Notes under the pieces: model-generated | Seen by the model: only the letters and a program-made list of their open reading frames with translations | What the model was told of the DNA's origin: nothing | Database searches by the model: none | Assembly: GCA_029974875.1 (NCBI GenBank) | Contig: JARKQP010000718.1 | Span: 1 to 12,816 of the forward strand | DNA length: 12,816 nucleotides | Source: Mobilitalea sp. | GTDB lineage: Bacteria; Bacillota_A; Clostridia; Lachnospirales; Lachnospiraceae | Direction of reading: 5' to 3' | Part shown: positions 1-5,662 of the stretch, piece by piece | How positions within the stretch are numbered: the stretch's first letter is position 1 | Layout of the letters: every line of letters begins with the position of its first letter | Translations under genes and position numbers: made by a program

Positions 1-845
1 CTTACGGTGATATATATAAAAATATATTAGGAATTATTTCAGCAATACTTTTAGTCCTTTTAACAATTAAATTCCTGTATGATTTTCCAGGATTGAAGAA
101 AGATTTATCAACTCCCATCGGTGCTTCCGTTTTCCCCACCTATTCCATGTGCATCATGCTTCTGGCTACCTATGTTAAGCCATATTCTAATAGCGTGGCA
201 TATATTATATGGGCTGTAGGAATCCTGCTTCATATTATTCTAATTATATACTTTACAAACAAATTTGTCCGGAATTTTAATATCATGCAGGTGTTTCCAA
301 GCTGGTTTATTGTTTATGTGGGAATTGCAGTAGCTGCAGTTACCGGAAGGGTATTTCATCCAATTGTCGGACAATGGGCTTTTGGTTTTGGCCTTATTAG
401 CTATTTAATACTATTAGTAATCGTGGGTAAGCGTGTATTTACGGTCAAAGAGATTCCGGAACCGGCAATGCCGACCCTGATTATCTTTTCCGCCCCAGGT
501 TCTTTATGTCTGGCCGGTTACATAAATTCCTTTGATGAAAAAAACATGCTGCTCTTCTGGTTTTTATTAGCTTTATCACAGGGCATTTATTTTTTCGCCA
601 TTATAAAATTAATTACATTGCTTAAGTTAAAATTCTATCCCAGCTATTCCGGCTTTACATTTCCACTGGTAATATCTGCAATAGCATTAAAGCTAAGCAA
701 TGGTTTTCTGGTTAATCAGGGAATTCCCGTACAGGCTTTTTCTATCTTAGTTAAAATAGAAGAACTAATTGCCATAGCCATTGTCTTCTATGTATTTATC
801 AGATACCTTATGTTTTTAATAAAAACCAACCCTAATAAGGGTTAG
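1..845 (+). CDS. TDT-family (TehA/SLAC1-like) membrane transporter, 5' end missing
   Basis: The reading frame is already open at the left edge (first whole codon at base 3) and gives 280 residues to the TAG at 843-845, so the gene begins outside the window. The TTG at 93 is an internal leucine, not a start, because the residues before it form a good membrane segment. The protein is strongly hydrophobic with about eight or nine apparent membrane spans. The segment FPSWFIVYVGIAVAAVTG (visible residues 98-115) and the later SAPGSLCLAGY (163-173) look like the tellurite-resistance/dicarboxylate transporter (TDT) family, usually a little over 300 residues, so perhaps 25-35 residues are missing. 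Substrate cannot be told; members export or channel small anions or carry C4-dicarboxylates. It converges on the purine operon and is separated from it by a hairpin, so it is probably an unrelated neighbour. Family call fairly sure, function unsure. Confidence 0.8.
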   Translation, partial: YGDIYKNILGIISAILLVLLTIKFLYDFPGLKKDLSTPIGASVFPTYSMCIMLLATYVKPYSNSVAYIIWAVGILLHIILIIYFTNKFVRNFNIMQVFPSWFIVYVGIAVAAVTGRVFHPIVGQWAFGFGLISYLILLVIVGKRVFTVKEIPEPAMPTLIIFSAPGSLCLAGYINSFDEKNMLLFWFLLALSQGIYFFAIIKLITLLKLKFYPSYSGFTFPLVISAIALKLSNGFLVNQGIPVQAFSILVKIEELIAIAIVFYVFIRYLMFLIKTNPNKG

Positions 846-868
846 TCTGCTATTTTTATAAAGTATGC

Positions 869-903
869 CTAAGGGAGATATTGCTTTTGAATATCTCCCT
901 TAG
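869..903. terminator. Hairpin between convergent genes, probable bidirectional terminator
   Basis: CTAAGGGAGATATT (869-882) and its exact reverse complement (890-903) form a 14-bp stem with a 7-base loop. It lies 23 bases after the stop of the TDT gene on the + strand and about 70 bases after the stop of the molybdenum hydroxylase on the - strand. Neither side has a clean T-tract, although both flanks are AT-rich. Position and stability favour a shared transcription end; the missing U-run lowers confidence in simple intrinsic termination. Confidence 0.6.
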
Positions 904-971
904 TAATACAATATCCATATAAATAATGCTCTTAAACAAATCAACTTAAAATCAACTTAATTATCTATTAC

Positions 972-3590
972 TCACTTTGCCGGTTTTGGCTTGCGGTAAA
1001 AGGTATCCTCCAAAGGATATTTATAACGGAAGATTCCGTCCTTTTTGTAATATGCATTTTGACAGGCCGGAGCACCCATAACAGCTACAATTTCACCAAT
1101 ACCCTTTGCACCGTATGCTACTCCTGATTTATTTTTTTCTACCAGACGTACGTCAACGGGAGGCATCTGGGTTGACTTAAAGAGTCCCAAGGTTCCTAGC
1201 TTTGCCTGGGGAATTCCCTCCTTTAGGGGGAAGTCTTCCGTCAGGGCATATCCAAGCCCCATAGCTACCCCGCCTTCTACCTGTCCTTCTGCAGAAAGTG
1301 GATTGATTGCTTTACCAATATCATGGGCCGCAATTACCCTTACTACTTTACCTTCCTTATCGATAATAAACAGCTGGGTTGCATATCCATAGGCAATGTG
1401 GCTTATGGGATTTGGCTTATCCGATCCCATTGGATCCGTCTTATAATCAAATTCACCGATATACTCCTTGCCCTCCAGGTCTTCCAGCGATTTTCCCTCA
1501 TCCATATCCGCTTTTAATTGCGCAGAAGAAATATGTGCTGCTTCTCCTGCAAATACAGTCTGGCGGGATGCCGTTGTGGTTCCGGAATCCGGTGTATACC
1601 TGGTATCCGGATTCTCTACAACAATCCTGTCCGGTTCAAGTCCTGTGGTTTCACAGACCATCTGCATTAATACGGTCTGAAGTCCCTGGCCGATCGGTCC
1701 GGCGGAGGATCTTACGTGGACTTTTCCATCTATGACCTTTAGGTTACAGCGCCCCGTATCCGGTATACCCACACCGATTCCTGCATTTTTCATCGCTGAA
1801 GCGATTCCCACGAAATAGTCCGGATCCGCTTCGTATTTCTCAAAGTCTTCCTTTACGGCCTCCAGTGTTTCTGCCATAGCAGTACCTTCATCTGCAAGCT
1901 GCCCATTCGGCAGTGACTGGCCAGACCTTATGGCATTGCGGTAACGGATTTCCCAACCGGAAATACCCACCTTTTCAGCCAATTGATTGACAAGGCATTC
2001 TACGACTGCACAGGACTGGGTTACTCCAAACCCACGAAATGCACCGGCTGGCGGATTATTGGTATAATATGCATTTCCCTCTATATCTACGTTCTGGTAA
2101 TTATATGGTCCTCCGGCATGGGTACAGGCCCTTTGCAGTACCGGACCTCCCAGGGAGGCATATGCACCGGTATCCGAGAGGAGTCTTGCTTTCATTCCTT
2201 GTAAAATCCCGTTCTCATCGCAGCCGACTTTGCAATATATTTCCATAGCATGGCGCTTCGGATGATAATTAATGCTTTCCTGACGGGTAAAGGATACCTT
2301 TACGGGTCTCTTGGAAAGATAGGCACAAAGGGCGGCCTGGTGCTGCACGCTCATATCCTCCTTGCCACCGAATCCACCGCCGACGATAGCACTTTGAATT
2401 CTGACCTTCTCCATTGGAATCCCAAGATACAGGCTAAGCTCATGGTATTCATCATAAATACCCTGGCCTCCGGTAATTACCATAATACCGTCCCCATCCG
2501 GAATTCCTATTGCTGTTTCTGTTTCCATAAACGCATGCTCTGTGGGCGGAACAAAAAAGGTTCCTTCCACGACATATTTGGAATTAGCAAGTGCCGCCTC
2601 CGCATCACCGCGCTTCACCTCTTCATGGGCAAGCAGATTGTTCTCCGGGATCCTAAACTTCCCAAAATGCTTGAAGCCTTCCCCGTGTATCTGAGGGGCT
2701 CCCGGAACCATGGCTTCTCTTGGTGAACAGATTGGCTTTAATTCTTCGTATTCTATTTCTACTGCTTTTACGGCTGCCTCAGCCTGCTCTCCCGTCTCTG
2801 CCACAACCATTGCCAGAGTATCACCGCAGCATTTCGTTTCCTCACCCACGTCTATCATGCCCGGCCAGTCATGGGCCAGGTGCCCAATATATCTTTCTCC
2901 CGGAATGTCCTTTGCCGTATAGATTGCGACAACTCCAGGCATTTCCAGGGCTTTGTCTAAATTAATAGAAAGAATCTTTGCACGGGCGTATTTACTGAAT
3001 ACATTTTTCCCATAGAGCATTCCTTCAAAGGTGTAGTCGTCTGCATACATTGCTGTTCCAAGGGTTTTTGGCACTGCATCAACACGGCAGGTCCTCTCTC
3101 CCACCTTGCCGGTCTGCTTTAATTCAGGTACTTCAAGATTTCCCCTCAGCATTTTTGCTGCCAAAAGAATCCCGTCCTCAATCTTTATATATCCGGTACA
3201 ACGGCAGATATTGGTACGGATGGATTGCTTTACATCCTCCCTCGTAGGATCCGGGTTCTGGTCGATAAGGCACTTGCCGGCGATTACCATTCCAGGGATA
3301 CAGAAACCGCATTGTACTGCTCCTGCCGCTGCAAAAGCATAGCCAAATACTTCTCTTTCCCTATCCGTAAACCCTTCTATGGTCTGTATCTTTTTCCCTT
3401 CCAGCCTGGATAGCTTTTGTACACAGGCCCTGGCTGTTTTACCATCTATAATAACAGTACAGGTTCCACAGGCCCCCTCTTTACAGCCATTTTTAACTGA
3501 TGTTATCCCCAATTCGTCACGAAGAAAGTCCATCAATACTATATCTTTTTCGTGCTGATAATCCTTCCCATTAATAGTAACCTTAAACAT
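972..3590 (-). CDS. xdhD: Selenium-dependent xanthine dehydrogenase-like molybdenum hydroxylase (2Fe-2S + Mo domains fused)
   Basis: This 872-residue enzyme belongs to the xanthine oxidase family and probably oxidises or interconverts hydroxypurines in the cytoplasm. The N-terminal plant-type 2Fe-2S domain has Cys36, 41, 44 and 56; the second 2Fe-2S domain has Cys94, 97, 129 and 131 (QCGFC, CRC). The rest is the molybdopterin domain with GGGFGGKE (404-411), AFRGFG (517-522), GQGLQT (634-639) and the catalytic GxGE motif with Glu833. There is no FAD domain between the two parts, as in E. coli XdhD and the selenium-dependent hydroxylase families. No in-frame UGA is present; selenium in this group is a Mo ligand, not selenocysteine. 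The start at 3590 is chosen over 3635 because GGGAGG lies 8 bases upstream and MFKVTINGK begins the ferredoxin fold. It is last in the leftward operon. Family is sure; XdhD versus a sister selenium-dependent hydroxylase is not settled, and it is shorter than E. coli XdhD (about 950 residues). Confidence 0.88.
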   Translation of the reverse strand: MFKVTINGKDYQHEKDIVLMDFLRDELGITSVKNGCKEGACGTCTVIIDGKTARACVQKLSRLEGKKIQTIEGFTDREREVFGYAFAAAGAVQCGFCIPGMVIAGKCLIDQNPDPTREDVKQSIRTNICRCTGYIKIEDGILLAAKMLRGNLEVPELKQTGKVGERTCRVDAVPKTLGTAMYADDYTFEGMLYGKNVFSKYARAKILSINLDKALEMPGVVAIYTAKDIPGERYIGHLAHDWPGMIDVGEETKCCGDTLAMVVAETGEQAEAAVKAVEIEYEELKPICSPREAMVPGAPQIHGEGFKHFGKFRIPENNLLAHEEVKRGDAEAALANSKYVVEGTFFVPPTEHAFMETETAIGIPDGDGIMVITGGQGIYDEYHELSLYLGIPMEKVRIQSAIVGGGFGGKEDMSVQHQAALCAYLSKRPVKVSFTRQESINYHPKRHAMEIYCKVGCDENGILQGMKARLLSDTGAYASLGGPVLQRACTHAGGPYNYQNVDIEGNAYYTNNPPAGAFRGFGVTQSCAVVECLVNQLAEKVGISGWEIRYRNAIRSGQSLPNGQLADEGTAMAETLEAVKEDFEKYEADPDYFVGIASAMKNAGIGVGIPDTGRCNLKVIDGKVHVRSSAGPIGQGLQTVLMQMVCETTGLEPDRIVVENPDTRYTPDSGTTTASRQTVFAGEAAHISSAQLKADMDEGKSLEDLEGKEYIGEFDYKTDPMGSDKPNPISHIAYGYATQLFIIDKEGKVVRVIAAHDIGKAINPLSAEGQVEGGVAMGLGYALTEDFPLKEGIPQAKLGTLGLFKSTQMPPVDVRLVEKNKSGVAYGAKGIGEIVAVMGAPACQNAYYKKDGIFRYKYPLEDTFYRKPKPAK

Positions 3591-3637
3591 TTCAATACCT
3601 CCCTCGTAAGAACGTGTGCCCACCGGGCGCACCATAC

Positions 3638-3672
3638 TAAGACAGGTATAGCAAAAAGGTATACCTGTCTTA
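3638..3672. repeat. Intercistronic 13-bp perfect hairpin between ridA and the molybdenum hydroxylase gene
   Basis: TAAGACAGGTATA (3638-3650) pairs perfectly with TATACCTGTCTTA (3660-3672) around a 9-base loop. It starts 16 bases after the ridA stop and lies about 48 bases before the next ribosome binding site. No T-run follows on the - strand, so it is not a typical intrinsic terminator. A smaller GC-rich hairpin (3614-3632) follows it, just before the Shine-Dalgarno of the hydroxylase gene. It may mark an mRNA processing or stabilising site, or partial termination that lowers expression of the last gene. Role is inferred from position only. Confidence 0.6.
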
Positions 3673-3687
3673 TATAGCTACAATTTC

Positions 3688-4071
3688 TTATTCTGTTTTT
3701 ACTACAACAGCCTCAATTTCGAATAAACCGCCCTTTGGAAGAGCTGCTACCGCTACACAGGAGCGGGCAGGTGTTTCACCTTGGAAATAATCTGCATAAA
3801 TTTTATTAATCGCGGCAAAATCGCCCATGTCTGTTAAGAATACTGTAGTCTTTACTACATTTGCAAGGGTCATGCCAGCTTCTTCCACGATAGCTTTTAA
3901 GTTCTCCAAAGCCTGTACTGCCTGTGCTTCAACACCCTCCGCCATATTTCCTGTAACCGGATCCAGCCCAAGCTGCCCTGATGTATAAAGAATATCTCCC
4001 GCTTTTACTGCATGTGAATAAGGCCCTACTGCTGCCGGTGCTTTTTCTGCTGTAATTGTTGTTCTTTTCAA
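3688..4071 (-). CDS. ridA: RidA-type enamine/imine deaminase (YjgF/YER057c/UK114 family)
   Basis: This 127-residue protein matches the usual RidA length and layout. Visible family marks are GPYS with Tyr18 near the N-terminus, SGQLGLDP (31-38), the substrate-binding Arg103 followed by Cys105 in PARSCV, and Glu118 in the C-terminal LFEIEAV stretch. RidA trimers hydrolyse 2-aminoacrylate and related enamines/imines to ketoacids and ammonia. The start is TTG: its first bases overlap the TGA of hyuA (TTGA, 4 bases), and GAGAGG lies about 9 bases upstream, so it is probably translated by coupling. A role here is plausible because the divergently encoded diaminopropionate ammonia-lyase yields 2-aminoacrylate. 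Within the YjgF superfamily some members act in pyrimidine or purine ring breakdown instead, so a pathway-specific aminoacrylate or ureido-enamine substrate is also possible. Family is nearly certain; substrate is inference. Confidence 0.92.
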   Translation of the reverse strand: MKRTTITAEKAPAAVGPYSHAVKAGDILYTSGQLGLDPVTGNMAEGVEAQAVQALENLKAIVEEAGMTLANVVKTTVFLTDMGDFAAINKIYADYFQGETPARSCVAVAALPKGGLFEIEAVVVKTE

Positions 4072-5438
4072 TCTAATTTTCCTCTCTTTCTTGAAATGTA
4101 TTTTCCATGATTTTCTTTGATTAATTTACCGTCCTCTACGCTGAGGGCACCCCTTAAGAATACCTTCTCGGCACGTCCCTTCACCTTCACTCCTTCAAAG
4201 GGTGCGTAGTCTACATTCTGCAATTGGTTTTTTGCACTGATTTCGCCTTCATAATTTGGATCCCATACAACCAGATCCGCATCACTTCCCGGTTCGATAC
4301 ATCCCTTCCTTGGGTATAAGCCATAAAGCCTGGCTGGATTTTCCGCCATCAGCTTACACATCTGGGTTAGGGAAATACGGTCTTCCAATACACCAAAGGT
4401 GTACATGAGAACTGCCCTGGTCTCTACTCCGGGCATACCACCCGGTATCCTGGTAAAGTCGTCCTTTCCCATTTCCTTTTGCCAGGTAGTAAAGCTGCAA
4501 TGGTCCGTTGCAACGGTATCGATCTGTCCTTCCTTTAATGCCTTCCATAAGCATTCACTGTCCGCTTTTGTACGGAGCGGAGGTGCAATCACATACTTTG
4601 CACCCTCAAAGCCGGAAAGGTGGTATCTGCCCTCATCCATCAATAAATATTGGGGGCAGGTTTCTACATAGACCTTCTGACCATTCTCCTCTGCCCGCCG
4701 GATCTCCTGGAAGCCTTCCCTGGAGCTTAAATGAACTACTATAACGGGGGTATCCACTAATCTTGCTATGGTAAGAAGGCGGTTAATTGCCTCTGCTTCA
4801 ACGCTGGAGGGTCTTGACACCGGATGTGCACTTGGTGAAAGATTTCCTGCATTTTTTTGCTCCTTAATCAGTTCATCAATCAATTCACCATTTTCACAAT
4901 GTACCCCTACAACTCCTCCATAGGCCTTGATTCTTTGTAATATCTGATAGATTTCTCCATCCCTCACCCTGGAGGCATATGTCATATACACCTTAAAGGA
5001 GGTGATCCCTGCTTCAAACATATCAGGAACCTCATCACTGGTATGAGGATTCCATTCAGAAATCGCCATATGAAAACCATAATCACAGGAGGAACGTCCA
5101 TCCGCCTTTTTATGCCAGTTTGCAAGCCCCTCCTGTAAGGTTTCGCCCTTATTCTGGGTTGCAAAGTCAATAATACAGGTCGTGCCTCCAACAAGCGCCG
5201 CCTTGGTACCCGTATTAAAATTATCCGCTGTTACGGTACCGGCAACCTCTAAATCAAAATGGGTATGGGCATCAATGAAACCAGGAAATAGCAATTTCCC
5301 TGTTACATCAATTACCGTGGCATCATCCTGTGCAATGTCCGCCAAAACAGCTACTATCTTCTCATCTTCAATTAAAACATCTGCTTTCATTACATCAGTA
5401 CCAGTAACAACAGTACCACCTTTTAATAAATATTTCAT
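4068..5438 (-). CDS. hyuA: D-hydantoinase/dihydropyrimidinase-family cyclic amidohydrolase
   Basis: The 456-residue product is a binuclear-metal amidohydrolase that opens cyclic ureides such as hydantoins or dihydropyrimidines by hydrolysing a ring amide. Metal ligands are visible: His58 and His60 in DAHTHFDL, the lysine normally carboxylated (Lys149 in FKVYMTY), His180 in VGVHCEN, His236 in VVHLSSREG and Asp312 in TVATDHCSF. The length matches E. coli HyuA (about 460). The start at 5438 is used because KYLLKGGTVV is the normal N-terminal strand and GGGGGA lies 7 bases upstream. An alternative ATG at 5453 has AGGAG 10 bases upstream and would add five residues. An extension to 5567 would run into a long palindrome and is rejected. 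The gene overlaps ridA downstream and stands 224 bases after ygfK. In this cluster the substrate is probably a ring-opened or reduced purine intermediate. Confidence 0.92.
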   Translation of the reverse strand: MKYLLKGGTVVTGTDVMKADVLIEDEKIVAVLADIAQDDATVIDVTGKLLFPGFIDAHTHFDLEVAGTVTADNFNTGTKAALVGGTTCIIDFATQNKGETLQEGLANWHKKADGRSSCDYGFHMAISEWNPHTSDEVPDMFEAGITSFKVYMTYASRVRDGEIYQILQRIKAYGGVVGVHCENGELIDELIKEQKNAGNLSPSAHPVSRPSSVEAEAINRLLTIARLVDTPVIVVHLSSREGFQEIRRAEENGQKVYVETCPQYLLMDEGRYHLSGFEGAKYVIAPPLRTKADSECLWKALKEGQIDTVATDHCSFTTWQKEMGKDDFTRIPGGMPGVETRAVLMYTFGVLEDRISLTQMCKLMAENPARLYGLYPRKGCIEPGSDADLVVWDPNYEGEISAKNQLQNVDYAPFEGVKVKGRAEKVFLRGALSVEDGKLIKENHGKYISRKRGKLD

Positions 5439-5496
5439 GATGCTTTCCCCCATTTCTATGATTCTCCTGCCAAAGGTTTTTCTATAACTAGCGCGG

Positions 5497-5613
5497 TGAA
5501 TGTGAGTGCATATATATGCATATGACGCAGACCGGGTCCAACATGATTGCCTGCACTTGGTAATCATGTTGGGTTAAAGGCAAGTCAGATGCATATATAT
5601 GCACTCACATTCA
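5497..5613. repeat. 117-bp near-perfect palindrome in the ygfK-hyuA gap
   Basis: The structure is one imperfect palindrome about base 5555. The outer arms 5497-5526 and 5584-5613 match at 29 of 30 positions. An 11-by-11 mismatched section follows. The inner arms 5538-5551 and 5559-5572 then pair around a 7-base loop (5552-5558), with 11 continuous Watson-Crick pairs, one G-T pair and two more pairs. Each outer arm itself holds the perfect palindrome TGCATATATATGCA (5507-5520 and 5590-5603), whose centres lie 83 bp apart. No T-tract follows on the operon strand. It could be a miniature palindromic mobile element, an mRNA processing or attenuation structure between ygfK and hyuA, or a paired operator. 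A CTA triplet occurs close outside each end (5488-5490, 5623-5625), too short to prove a target duplication. The rest of the gap (5439-5662) shows no gene. Confidence 0.9.
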
Positions 5614-5662
5614 TCTCACAGCCTACCCCCGACCCATTTATCACCCAAAGCATTTCTACATA

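Noticed and set aside
93..845. TTG at 93 as true start of the left-edge transporter
   Set aside because: The frame stays open to base 3 and the 30 upstream residues form a plausible membrane segment, so the gene is cut by the window edge.
2250..2726. Open frame of 158 codons on the + strand
   Set aside because: It lies wholly antisense to the molybdopterin domain, has no recognisable protein pattern and no good ribosome binding site.
972..3590. Selenocysteine in the molybdenum hydroxylase
   Set aside because: The frame has no internal UGA. Selenium in this enzyme group is a labile ligand of Mo, so no Sec codon is expected.
3591..3635. 15-residue N-terminal extension of the molybdenum hydroxylase
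   Set aside because: The start at 3590 has GGGAGG at ideal spacing and begins the ferredoxin fold; the extension lies in a hairpin and its residues fit no family N-terminus.
5439..5567. 43-residue N-terminal extension of the hydantoinase
   Set aside because: Its first codon is inside the palindrome and the residues do not resemble an amidohydrolase. The usual N-terminal strand starts at 5438 with its own ribosome binding site; only the ATG at 5453 remains a minor alternative.
5497..5613. Long palindrome as a plain intrinsic terminator
   Set aside because: There is no T-tract on either side, and the stem is far longer than terminator stems usually are.
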